Shown here piece after piece: positions 8,869 through 17,306 of a DNA stretch of 64,000 nucleotides; within the stretch, counting starts at the first letter, position 1, and every line of letters starts with the position of its first letter. Source of the stretch: Rhodospirillaceae bacterium. GTDB lineage: Bacteria > Pseudomonadota > Alphaproteobacteria > UBA6615. The stretch is taken from contig JABIVD010000029.1 in NCBI GenBank assembly GCA_018667335.1, positions 27,381 through 91,380 on the forward strand, read 5' to 3'. The notes beneath the pieces are model-generated. The model ran no database searches, was not told where the DNA came from, and saw nothing but the letters and a program-made list of their open reading frames with translations. The translations under genes were made by a program, and so were the position numbers.

Positions 8869-11214
8869 ATGCGCGAATATGGCATCGGACAGTCCGTGCC
8901 GCGGGTGGAAGACCGGCGCCTTCTCACGGGCAAGGGCAACTACACCGACGACCGCAAGGTGCCGGGCGCGGCCTACATGGCCATCCTGCGCTCGCCCCAC
9001 GCGGCGGCGACTATCCGCACCATCGACACATCTGCCGCCGCGGCCATGCCCGGTGTTATCGAAATACTGACGGCGGACGACCTCAAGGCCGACTCCATCG
9101 GCGGCTTGGCCTGCGGCGTGAAACGCAAGCAGCGCGACGGCTCACCCATGGTCGAGCCCCCCTATCCCCTCCTGGCCGACGGTGATGTGCATCTCGTCGG
9201 CATGGCCGTCGCGGCCGTGGTCGCAGAGACCTACGCCGAGGCGGTGGATGCCACGGAGGCGATCGAGGTCGACTACGACCCGCGCACCCCCCTCATCGAG
9301 ACCGGTCTCGCCCGGTCCGAAGGCGCCCCCGAGGTCTGGGATTCGGTGCCCGGCAACGAGAGTTTCGTGTTCGCGCTGGGTGACAAGGACGCCACCGATG
9401 CGGCCTTCGCGGCGGCGGCCCACGTGGTCGAGCTCGACTATGAAATCAGCCGTGTCTCCACCAACACGATGGAGGTCCGCGCGGCGATCGGCTTCTTCGA
9501 CCCGCTGGAGGAACGCTACACCCTGTATGCCGGGGTCCAGTCGCCCCATCGTCTGCGCTCGGACCTGGCCAGGAATGTGTTCGCGATCCCCGAAGGAAAA
9601 CTGCGCGTGATCTCGCCCGACATGGGCGGCGGCTTCGGCATGCGCGGCAGCCCCTTTGTCGAACACGCGCTGGTCCTGTGGGCGGCACGGCGCACCGGGC
9701 GACCCGTGCGGTTCACGGCGACCCGCAGCGAGGCGCTGGCCAGCGATTACCACGCCCGCGACAACGTTTCCCGTGCCGCGCTGGCGCTCGATGCCGATGG
9801 CAAGTTCCTGGGCCTCAAGGTCTCCACCGACGCGGCGCTGGGCGGTTATCTCAGCAACTCCGGGCCCCATTCACCGACCAACAATCTCGGCGGCCTGTCG
9901 GGCGTCTACACGACACCCCATGTGCATGTCGAAGCGCGCGGCGTGTTCACCCACACCAGCCCCACCGCGACCTATCGCGGGGCCGGGCGCCCCGAGGCGT
10001 CCTATGGCCTGGAGCGCCTGATCGACGCCTCCGCCTATGATCTGGGCATCGATCCGGTGGAGCTGCGCCGACGAAACCTCATTCCCAACGACGCGCTGCC
10101 CTACGACACCGGCTTCATCTTCACCTATGACAGCGGCGATTTCACCGGATGCCTTGAGCGGGTTGTGAAGGCAGCCGACCGCGATGGCTTCGAGGCGCGG
10201 CGCGCCGAGGCCGCAGCCCGCGGCAAGCTCCGCGGCATGGGCATCGCCACCGTAATCGAGATCGCCGGCGGCCCCCTGCCGCTCCCCAACGAGGAAAGCG
10301 CAGCGGTGCGCTTCGACACCGATGGCGGCGTGTCAGTGCTCATGGGCACCCATTCTCACGGCCAGGGGCACGAAACAGCCTTCGCCCAGATTGCGTCCGA
10401 GGTCCTGGGCGTGCCGTTTGACTCGATCCGCGTTCAGTATGGCGACACAGACCTGGTGCATCACGGCAAGGGCACGTTCGGGTCGCGTTCGATCAGCGTC
10501 GGCGGTGCGGCGCTGCTGCGTGCGTCGGAAAAGATCATCGCGCGCGCGACCCTGATCGCCGCCCATCTTCTCGAAGCTGCGGCCGCCGACATCCAGTTCG
10601 ACGACGGCGTCTTCACCGTGTCCGGCACCGACCGCACCATCACGTTGACCGATGTGGCCACGGCGTCCTACCAGCCGGCCAAGATGCCGCGCGAGATGGA
10701 TATGGGACTTTCCGAAAGCGCGATCATCGTGCCCCCGGGGCCGACCTATCCCAACGGCGCGCATGCCTGCGAGGTCGAAATCGATCCCGACACCGGCGTG
10801 GTCGAGATCATCGCCTACACGGTCTTCGACGATGTCGGGGTCGCCCTGAACCCGATGATGGTCGAGGGCCAGGTGCATGGCGGGGTGGTCCAGGGTGCCG
10901 GCCAGGCGCTGCTCGAGCGCGTGGTCTATGACCCGGACAGCGGCCAGTTGCTCACCGGCTCCTTCATGGATTACGCCATGCCGCGCGCCGACGATTTCCC
11001 GAGCTTCGACGTGCACGAACACAACATCCCGTCGAAGAACAATCCCATGGGCCTCAAGGGCGCGGGCGAGGCCGGCACCGTGGGGGCGCTCCCGTCGGTC
11101 ATGAATGCTGTGTGCGACGCGCTCCGCCCGCTCGGCATCCGCCATATCGACATGCCTGCCTCGCCGGAAAGAGTATGGCTGGCTATACAAAACGCGAAAC
11201 AAAACGCCGTATAA
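8869..11214 (+). CDS. Molybdenum hydroxylase large subunit (xanthine dehydrogenase / aldehyde oxidase family)
   Basis: A 781-residue molybdopterin-binding subunit that would hydroxylate a carbon centre or oxidise an aldehyde using molybdenum cofactor. It shows the N-terminal a/b hammerhead domain (SVPRVEDRRLLTGKGNYTDD at 9-28), the Mo-cofactor motif GGGFGMRG near 250, TYRGAGRPEA near 368 (the type II form, not the AYXCSFR of true CO dehydrogenase) and the catalytic glutamate in GLKGAGEAGTVGALPS near 730. It begins with ATG at 8869 (TTG at 8866 possible). The FAD and 2Fe-2S subunits normally encoded beside it are absent from this window. Its position after TTT genes suggests it acts on the imported compound. 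Confidence 0.92.
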   Translation: MREYGIGQSVPRVEDRRLLTGKGNYTDDRKVPGAAYMAILRSPHAAATIRTIDTSAAAAMPGVIEILTADDLKADSIGGLACGVKRKQRDGSPMVEPPYPLLADGDVHLVGMAVAAVVAETYAEAVDATEAIEVDYDPRTPLIETGLARSEGAPEVWDSVPGNESFVFALGDKDATDAAFAAAAHVVELDYEISRVSTNTMEVRAAIGFFDPLEERYTLYAGVQSPHRLRSDLARNVFAIPEGKLRVISPDMGGGFGMRGSPFVEHALVLWAARRTGRPVRFTATRSEALASDYHARDNVSRAALALDADGKFLGLKVSTDAALGGYLSNSGPHSPTNNLGGLSGVYTTPHVHVEARGVFTHTSPTATYRGAGRPEASYGLERLIDASAYDLGIDPVELRRRNLIPNDALPYDTGFIFTYDSGDFTGCLERVVKAADRDGFEARRAEAAARGKLRGMGIATVIEIAGGPLPLPNEESAAVRFDTDGGVSVLMGTHSHGQGHETAFAQIASEVLGVPFDSIRVQYGDTDLVHHGKGTFGSRSISVGGAALLRASEKIIARATLIAAHLLEAAAADIQFDDGVFTVSGTDRTITLTDVATASYQPAKMPREMDMGLSESAIIVPPGPTYPNGAHACEVEIDPDTGVVEIIAYTVFDDVGVALNPMMVEGQVHGGVVQGAGQALLERVVYDPDSGQLLTGSFMDYAMPRADDFPSFDVHEHNIPSKNNPMGLKGAGEAGTVGALPSVMNAVCDALRPLGIRHIDMPASPERVWLAIQNAKQNAV

Positions 11215-11261
11215 TAGGCACCAACAAACCAACAAGAATTCCAATCCAAGGAGAAAACACG

Positions 11262-12473
11262 ATGGCTGGTCCTGAAATCAAGAATATGACGCTGCTGTCT
11301 CAGGACACGCTCGTCGGTCATGGCGGCATGGGCGAAGGCATGTCCATGCAGGTCGCACCCGACGGCCGCCGCATCATGTGGCTGGCCCATGAATCCGGGC
11401 CCAAGAATTTCACAGGTGTGGACGTCACCGACCCGCGCAAGCCCAAGGTCGTCGTGCAGACCGATCTGCCCATCGTCAACATGCGCTCGAACTCCCTCGA
11501 AGTGACCGGCGACATCATGGCCGTCGCCTACCAGACGCCCGGCGTGAACGAGCAGAAGGTCGGCGTCGAGCTGTTCGACCTGTCGACCCCGGAAGACCCC
11601 AAGTCGATCTCCTTCTTCGATTGCTCGGGACCTCATTCGCGCGGCGTCCATCAGCTCTGGTTCGCCGACGGCGAGTATGTCCATTTCGCCGGCGGCTCTG
11701 ACGACTTCGTGCCGACCAACCCCAAGGACGACCAGTTCTACCGCTGCATCGACGTGCGTGACCCGTCGAAGCCGAGCGAAGTCGGCCGCTGGTGGTACCC
11801 TGGCACCCGCGAGGGCGACAACGTACCGCCGCCGCCGCGCCACCCGGACATCGATTCCGGTTTCCGTGCACATAACACCAACGTCTATCCGCAGCGTCCC
11901 GACCGCATGTATCTGGGCTATCTCGACGGCGGCACCTTCATCATGGATATCTCCGACAAGTCGGACCCCAAGGTGCTCGGCGAGTGGAACCCCCATCCGC
12001 CCTATCCGGGTTTCGCCCACACTGTGTTGCCCCTGTTCAGCAAGGACATCCTGATCGTCACCGATGAAAGCGTCCGCGACGACGCCATGGACTGGCCGAA
12101 GCTGGCTTGGGTCGTCGATGCGCGCAAGGAAGACAACATGGTGCCGATCGCCACCCTGCCGATGCCGCCGCTCGATGATTTCCGCAATCGCGGCGGTCGT
12201 TTCGGCGCGCATAACCTGCATGAGAACCGGCCAGGTCCGTCCTTCCAGTCGGACGATTTGATCTTCGGCACCTTCTTCAACGGCGGCATGCGCGTGTTCA
12301 ACGTCGAGGATCCGCTCCAGCCGAAGGAAGTGGCGTATTTCATCCCGCCCAAGCCGGACAACTCACCGGTTGCGACGGCGCAGATCAACGACGTCTATGT
12401 CGATGAAAACCGCATCGTCTATTGCGTGGACCGCCATGCCGGTGGCCTCTACTGCCTGTCGCTCGATATCTAG
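11262..12473 (+). CDS. LVIVD-repeat beta-propeller-like protein
   Basis: A 403-residue protein with repeated short segments of the form VDVTDPRKPKVV, FDLSTPEDPKSI, IDVRDPSKPSEV, MDISDKSDPKVL and FNVEDPLQPKEV, the hallmark of LVIVD repeats that fold as a propeller. There is no signal peptide, so it should be cytoplasmic. AAGGAGAA precedes the ATG at 11262. It follows the molybdenum hydroxylase gene by 47 bases and precedes a strong convergent hairpin, so it closes the operon. Homologues are often found with aromatic-compound catabolism genes; no enzymatic role can be assigned. Confidence 0.8.
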   Translation: MAGPEIKNMTLLSQDTLVGHGGMGEGMSMQVAPDGRRIMWLAHESGPKNFTGVDVTDPRKPKVVVQTDLPIVNMRSNSLEVTGDIMAVAYQTPGVNEQKVGVELFDLSTPEDPKSISFFDCSGPHSRGVHQLWFADGEYVHFAGGSDDFVPTNPKDDQFYRCIDVRDPSKPSEVGRWWYPGTREGDNVPPPPRHPDIDSGFRAHNTNVYPQRPDRMYLGYLDGGTFIMDISDKSDPKVLGEWNPHPPYPGFAHTVLPLFSKDILIVTDESVRDDAMDWPKLAWVVDARKEDNMVPIATLPMPPLDDFRNRGGRFGAHNLHENRPGPSFQSDDLIFGTFFNGGMRVFNVEDPLQPKEVAYFIPPKPDNSPVATAQINDVYVDENRIVYCVDRHAGGLYCLSLDI

Positions 12474-12487
12474 TGGATCGACCGGGG

Positions 12488-12540
12488 CGTTTGAATCTGC
12501 CCGCTTGTGCCTGATGGCCTCGCGGGCGGCCATTCAAACG
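12488..12540. terminator. Strong hairpin between convergent genes
   Basis: CGTTTGAAT (12488-12496) pairs perfectly with ATTCAAACG (12532-12540), and inside it GCCCGC pairs with GCGGGC. It lies between the LVIVD gene (+) and the unknown gene at 12567 (-), so it could serve both transcripts. There is no long U tract, which lowers certainty. Confidence 0.6.
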
Positions 12541-12566
12541 GCGCGATAAGTTGATCCACCCGGAGC

Positions 12567-13088
12567 CTAACCGAGCAAACCGGCCAGCGGCCGCCGCACA
12601 AACGGATGGTGCGGGGCCGCGACGCCGGTCAAATAGTCCAGCAGGCGCGGATCGATATCCGCGTCGAGCTGGGCGACCAGCGGCCCGTCGGCCAACCAGA
12701 ACAGAATCCCGGCCTCGAACACATGCCCGTCATGTTTGAGTTTAGCGCGGATCAACGGCCGGTAGGCGCCATAGCACCAGGCGCGATGGCCGTTCGCCAC
12801 CGCCCCCAAACCACCCGGAACAGGCAATTCGACACGCGCCGCGTCGGCCCGGGCGATCACCGCATCGAAATATCTCATCAGCCAGCGCCGTGCCGCGATG
12901 TCGAAGACATCGATCAGGCTTAAATGCAAATCGCGCAGAAACGCCAGGCAATCATCCGGGGAAGCCACGGATTCCGGGGCCGGCGGCTTGAACAGCGGAT
13001 AGTTACCGTCCGCCAGTCGCAGCCCGCGCGCGGGCACAACATCAACGCTATGGCGCCCAGCGTGGGTGATGGTGATCGTTTCGTTCAT
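12567..13088 (-). CDS. Conserved-looking protein of unknown function
   Basis: A 173-residue soluble protein with no motif I recognise. It is rich in Ala, Arg, Leu and His, lacks a signal peptide or membrane segment, and contains a distinctive NGHRAWCYGAYRPLIRAKL stretch near 111-129. The ATG at 13088 is preferred over the upstream in-frame start at 13145, which would run into the divergent promoter. It is divergent from the NMT1-like protein gene at 13177, with 88 bases between, and convergent with the LVIVD gene. Codon use resembles its neighbours. Confidence 0.6.
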   Translation of the reverse strand: MNETITITHAGRHSVDVVPARGLRLADGNYPLFKPPAPESVASPDDCLAFLRDLHLSLIDVFDIAARRWLMRYFDAVIARADAARVELPVPGGLGAVANGHRAWCYGAYRPLIRAKLKHDGHVFEAGILFWLADGPLVAQLDADIDPRLLDYLTGVAAPHHPFVRRPLAGLLG

Positions 13089-13176
13089 CGCAGCCCGAAC
13101 AAAGCGCTTTTCTCGCGCGCACACAAACCCGAATATGCACAGCAACGACGCCCGGCGTCATGATGGGGGACTAAAA

Positions 13177-14103
13177 ATGCGAACGCTGACAATCAACGTG
13201 TTTCCGGGGGCCATCAATGTGCCCCTGTGGGCCGGACTCAAGCAGGGGTTTTTCGGCCGGCGCGAGCTCGACCTCGACATCATCTTCACGCCGAACTCGA
13301 TCGAACAGCTGACCGGCATCGCCGCGGGCAAGTTCGACATCATGCTCACCTCGGTCGACAACATCATCGCCTACAAGGAGAAACAGGGCGAAGTGCCGGC
13401 CGAGGGCGACACCGACATGTTCGCCTTCATGGGATCCGACGACGCGTTCCTGCGCTTCGTCGTTCAGGAAGACATCAAGTCATTCGCCGACCTTCCCGGT
13501 AAGATCCTGACAGCCGACGCGCTCACCACCGGCTTCGCCTTCGTGCTGCGGCGCATGCTCGCCCTGAACGGCATCGATGAAAATGACATCGAGTGGCTGT
13601 CCACGGGCGGCGTCCTCCAGCGCTGGCAGGCGATGATGGAGCACCCTGAGCAGAAGGGAACATTGCAGGTCACGCCGTTCGAGATCATGGGTGCGTCCAA
13701 AGGCCACCATGTGCTGGCCCGCGCGGCGGATGTCCTGGACTCCTATCAGGGGATCGTCGGCGGCACCCGGGTCGCCTGGGCACAGGAGAACGCCGAAGAT
13801 CTGTCGGGCTTCATCGCCGGCTGGCTCGAGGCCGTGAACTGGCTCTACGACCCGGCCAACCGGCAGGCCGCGCTCGATATCATCGCCGAGAACATGCCGC
13901 AGATGCCCGAGGCCGTGGCCGCCGGCGCGCTCGATATTTTCTTCGACCCCCAGACCGGCATGCGCCGCGACGGATCGTTCGACATGCCCGGCATCGCCAC
14001 CGTGCTCGACCTGCGGCGCGAGTTCGGCCCCGCCCCCGACGATCTGCACGGACCGGAGCATTACATCGACACGTCGTATCTGGAGGCCTCAAAAGGCCGC
14101 TAG
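13177..14103 (+). CDS. ABC-type substrate-binding protein, NMT1/THI5-like, no signal peptide
   Basis: A 308-residue periplasmic-binding-protein fold of the NMT1/SsuA class. Recognisable segments are INVPLWAGLKQGFFGRREL near 11-29, IAAGKFDIMLTSVDN near 47-61 and TALTTGFAF-like hinge residues. GGGGGA lies just before the ATG at 13177, and the mature fold begins immediately (MRTLTINVFPG), so no export signal is present. No ABC permease or ATPase is adjacent. It may be a cytoplasmic ligand sensor or enzyme derived from a binding protein. It stands alone on the plus strand, convergent with the DoxX gene. Confidence 0.75.
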   Translation: MRTLTINVFPGAINVPLWAGLKQGFFGRRELDLDIIFTPNSIEQLTGIAAGKFDIMLTSVDNIIAYKEKQGEVPAEGDTDMFAFMGSDDAFLRFVVQEDIKSFADLPGKILTADALTTGFAFVLRRMLALNGIDENDIEWLSTGGVLQRWQAMMEHPEQKGTLQVTPFEIMGASKGHHVLARAADVLDSYQGIVGGTRVAWAQENAEDLSGFIAGWLEAVNWLYDPANRQAALDIIAENMPQMPEAVAAGALDIFFDPQTGMRRDGSFDMPGIATVLDLRREFGPAPDDLHGPEHYIDTSYLEASKGR

Positions 14104-14123
14104 GCCCGACCGATGGCGTGCCG

Positions 14124-14495
14124 CTAGATCAGGAGCAGCAACGCACCGATCACGGCGATGTTGGAGAACACGAACGACAGGTGCAGGTGACGGCGCAGCG
14201 GGTCTTCCATGGTCCAGAAGCGGTGGAAGATGGCGCTCGCCAGCACCGTAAACACGATCAGAAGGATCGCGCCCAGGCCCGCGTTCCAGTCGATCGCGAC
14301 CATCGTGCCGCCGACCGCCTGCAACGCGAACCCCGCCCACAGGGTGGCCCGGGGCAGCGGGATGCGCATCGCCGCCATCCGGTCCACATGCTGTTGTTCC
14401 TTGGTCCCGGCGTTGATCACCAGGGTCCCCAGGAACAGGGTCGCGATCATCAGTTGCCCGGCGATCTCGAGCGGCGTGTTGTCGGCGTAAAACAT
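14124..14495 (-). CDS. DoxX family membrane protein
   Basis: A 123-residue protein with four hydrophobic helices (about 10-30, 50-70, 75-93 and 103-123), the size and topology of DoxX-like proteins, which often accompany oxidoreductases in the inner membrane. It begins 5 bases after the stop of the upstream flavin monooxygenase gene, so the two form an operon. The ORF can be extended upstream into the monooxygenase gene, but the ATG at 14495 gives the natural length. Function in this operon is unknown. Confidence 0.7.
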   Translation of the reverse strand: MFYADNTPLEIAGQLMIATLFLGTLVINAGTKEQQHVDRMAAMRIPLPRATLWAGFALQAVGGTMVAIDWNAGLGAILLIVFTVLASAIFHRFWTMEDPLRRHLHLSFVFSNIAVIGALLLLI

Positions 14496-14500
14496 GGCGC

Positions 14501-15682
14501 TCACTTCAGATGGGTCAGCGGATCGAGGCCCAGCGCCACCCGACCATAGGTCGTGGCAGCCACGTCCCAGTTCAGCGCGAAATGCCCGCTCATCGCGTGG
14601 ATGTCCCTGAACTTTCGTTGCATGGCGTTGTCGAGGAAAATGCCCTGGCCACCCAGGGTCGTGAACAGCCGGTCCACCGCCGCCCGGCATTCCCGCACCA
14701 GATAGGCCTGATCACGGCGGTTGCGCACCCGCTCCAGGTCATCCAGCTCACGCCCTTCATGCATCGCCACCATCGCCTCGCCCGTGTCTCGCTGCATCAG
14801 CAGGCGCGCCGCATCGATCTGCGCCGCCGCCTCGGCGATATGCACCTGAATTGTCTGATGCTCGGCCACGCGCACGCCGCGGGAACTCCGCCCGGCCATC
14901 TGTTCGGTCACCGCATCGAGCAGGCTCTCCGCGACCCCCAGCGCCGGCACGGCGAGCATGAACGGGACACAGGGCGGGTGCGGCAGCCGGTACAACGCCG
15001 GGGCGTCCGCCTGGCCACGCGCCGCGCCGCCGGCGCCAGCCATGCGAAATGGCAGCGCGCGATAGTCAGGCACGAACGCACGCTCGACATGCAAATTCTT
15101 GCTGCCGGTCCCGGCCAGCCCCATCACATGCCAGTTGTCCTCGATGACCACGTCGTCGCGCCGCGCGATGCAGTAGTTGGGCTCAATCGCGCCGTCTTTT
15201 CCCGTCGGCAGCAGACAGCCGAGGATCAGCCAGTCGGCATGGTCGCAGCCGCTGGACCATTCCCAGCTGCCGGAAATCTGCCAGCCGCCATCGACCCGCT
15301 CGTTGTTCCCCCCGGGAGTGAATCCGGCGGAGACCAGCGCGTCGGGATTGTCGCCCCAGACATCGTCGGCCGCGCGGGGATCGAACATGCCGATCAGGAT
15401 CTGGTGGTCGGTGTAGACCCCGGCCACCCAGCCGGTGGAACTGCAACCCCGCGCCAGGGTGGCGACGATATCGCAGGCCGTGTCGAGGGGGGCCTCCGTG
15501 CCCCCGAATCGTGCCGGCTGACAGAGACGATGCAGCCCCGCGGCCGTGAGATCTGCGATCGTCTCGTCGGGAATACGGCGCAACTGTTCGGTCGCCTCGG
15601 CGCGGCCCGCAAGGGTCGGCTCCAGCGCCGCGGCGCGCGTCTTCAATTCAGATGAGGTCGTCCCGGCGGCTGTGTCTGGCAT
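14501..15682 (-). CDS. Acyl-CoA dehydrogenase-fold flavin-dependent monooxygenase
   Basis: A 393-residue group D flavoprotein resembling the oxygenase components HsaA, HpaH and DszC, which use reduced flavin to hydroxylate aromatic rings or oxidise sulfur or nitrogen atoms. Domains: N-terminal helical part (1-110; CQPARFGGTEAP, ARGCSSTGWVAGVYTDHQ), beta domain (110-220; GSWEWSSGCDHADWLILG, VMGLAGTGSKNLHV) and a C-terminal helical bundle ending ALNWDVAATTYGRVALGLDP. ATG at 15682. No flavin reductase is adjacent. Its operon partner is the DoxX protein. Substrate is probably aromatic given the neighbourhood. Confidence 0.85.
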   Translation of the reverse strand: MPDTAAGTTSSELKTRAAALEPTLAGRAEATEQLRRIPDETIADLTAAGLHRLCQPARFGGTEAPLDTACDIVATLARGCSSTGWVAGVYTDHQILIGMFDPRAADDVWGDNPDALVSAGFTPGGNNERVDGGWQISGSWEWSSGCDHADWLILGCLLPTGKDGAIEPNYCIARRDDVVIEDNWHVMGLAGTGSKNLHVERAFVPDYRALPFRMAGAGGAARGQADAPALYRLPHPPCVPFMLAVPALGVAESLLDAVTEQMAGRSSRGVRVAEHQTIQVHIAEAAAQIDAARLLMQRDTGEAMVAMHEGRELDDLERVRNRRDQAYLVRECRAAVDRLFTTLGGQGIFLDNAMQRKFRDIHAMSGHFALNWDVAATTYGRVALGLDPLTHLK

Positions 15683-15811
15683 GCTGTATCCTGTCCCCAA
15701 TTGCTCCCAGTGAAGGCGGCGCGAGCTGCCCGGTCAAGTGGGTAGAGTCATGCGGATTGGTGCGCCCGCCCCGTTGGACTAGACTTACCGGCGAAACAGG
15801 GGAGGTCGATC

Positions 15812-16732
15812 ATGGACGGAACGGTCAACAACACGGATCAGGTGCCAGAGGAAGACGTCGTCGCGCGTGCGCGCTACTACAGCCCGGCGAACATCTTCAA
15901 GGTCGAACGCCCGCCGATCCCGCAGATGGCATTCGTCGACGCGCGCGACCAGGCGATGGCGCCAGACGCACCCACGGGCTGGATTTCCCTCGATATCGGC
16001 GCAGAAATCGGCCTCGACGAACCTGCGACCACACCCCTGATGCTGGCCCGCTATGCCCGGATCGCACCCGGTGAGACCCTGAAAGGGTCCTTCCGTGCCA
16101 GCGGCGAGTTCTACTTCGTGATCACCGGAGACGGCCGGGCCAGCAAGGACGGCGAAGCGTTCGACTGGCAGGCTGGTGACGTGTTCTCCCTGCCCGGTGG
16201 CGGCGAGACCCGCCTCGATGGCGGCGGCGCTGACGCGGTCCTGCTTTTGGTGACGAACGAGCCAGAGCTTGCCTTTCACAGCCTCGAGGCACCCGCGCCG
16301 AACGCGGCGCCGACCCAGGCCGTACGCTATCCCATGGCGGAAATTCTCGCCGAGATGGACCGGGTCCGGTCCGATCAGTCGGCCGACCCCAACGCGTCGG
16401 GCCGTGCGTTGCATCTGACCAGCGAGCGCAAGGGAAATGCCGACGCAGCCCATCCATCGATCAAGCTCGCCATGAACACGCTCGATCCACACAGCGTTCA
16501 GCGCCCGCACCGGCACAATTCTGTCGCGCTCACCCTGCCGATCGAAGCCGACAATGTGTATTCGGTGATCGAGGGGAACCGGCTCGACTGGCATCAGTTT
16601 GCGCTGATGATCACGCCCCCCGCCGAACTGCACGAGCATCACAATGAGGGCGACACGCCCATGCTCAGCCTCGTCATCCAGGATGGCGGCCTCTACTTCC
16701 GCTGCCGCACCATCGGCTTCAGTTTCGATTAA
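15812..16732 (+). CDS. Two-cupin protein, gentisate dioxygenase-like
   Basis: A 306-residue bicupin. The first cupin lies at about 75-150 (GEFYFVITGDGRASKDGEAF, GDVFSLPGG) and the second at about 215-300, with metal-ligand candidates in RPHRHNSVALTLPIE (two His) and PPAELHEHHNEGD. Ring-cleaving gentisate, hydroxynaphthoate and salicylate 1,2-dioxygenases have this architecture, but the first cupin lacks the full His set, so only the C-terminal cupin may bind iron. GGGGAGG lies before the ATG. It is 24 bases upstream of the DUF1993 gene and divergent from the flavin monooxygenase. Confidence 0.75.
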   Translation: MDGTVNNTDQVPEEDVVARARYYSPANIFKVERPPIPQMAFVDARDQAMAPDAPTGWISLDIGAEIGLDEPATTPLMLARYARIAPGETLKGSFRASGEFYFVITGDGRASKDGEAFDWQAGDVFSLPGGGETRLDGGGADAVLLLVTNEPELAFHSLEAPAPNAAPTQAVRYPMAEILAEMDRVRSDQSADPNASGRALHLTSERKGNADAAHPSIKLAMNTLDPHSVQRPHRHNSVALTLPIEADNVYSVIEGNRLDWHQFALMITPPAELHEHHNEGDTPMLSLVIQDGGLYFRCRTIGFSFD

Positions 16733-16756
16733 ACCCGCTTATCAGGAACAAAGAAC

Positions 16757-17290
16757 ATGTCCATTTCCATGCACGCGATCACCGTCCCGGTCTTCCAGAC
16801 GATGCTGACCAACCTCGACTTCGTCCTCGGCCGGGGTGCCGAATTCGTCGCCGAGACCGGCTTCAATGAAGGCGAACTGATGGCGCGGAATTTCGCACCC
16901 GACATGCTGAAATTGGGCGAGCAGACTCGCCAGGCCTGCGTCCACGCCACCGGGGCGATGGCGCGGCTCGCCGGTGTCGATGCGCCTGAAGTTTCGATGG
17001 AACCGGACGCCGACATCGCGACCGCCCGCGCACGCATCGCCGCCGCACTCGCCTTCGTTGGCAGTTTCTCGGCCGCGCAGCTCGACGGAGATCCCAACCG
17101 CGAGGTGATCGTCAAGACGCGCCTCGGCGAGCTCAAATTTGGGGCGCTCGATCATGTCCTGCACATCGCCTACCCGCAGGTCTTCTTCCACGTCACCACG
17201 GCCTATGATCTGCTGCGCGCCGAAGGTGTCCAGATCGGCAAGGTCGACTATCTCGGCGCGCCGATGAAGAACCTGCTCAAGGACAAATAG
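16757..17290 (+). CDS. DUF1993 family protein
   Basis: A 177-residue protein matching the DUF1993 family, predicted to be an all-helical DinB-like bundle. Typical parts are the N-terminal SMHAITVPVFQTMLTNLDFV, the central NFAPDMLKLGEQTRQACVHA and the C-terminal HIAYPQVFFHVTTAYDLLR. The family has no assigned reaction. It follows the bicupin gene by 24 bases and is convergent with the dienelactone hydrolase gene, 16 bases away. Cotranscription with the bicupin is likely. Confidence 0.8.
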   Translation: MSISMHAITVPVFQTMLTNLDFVLGRGAEFVAETGFNEGELMARNFAPDMLKLGEQTRQACVHATGAMARLAGVDAPEVSMEPDADIATARARIAAALAFVGSFSAAQLDGDPNREVIVKTRLGELKFGALDHVLHIAYPQVFFHVTTAYDLLRAEGVQIGKVDYLGAPMKNLLKDK

Positions 17291-17306
17291 GCCCGGCCCT
17301 GAAGCC

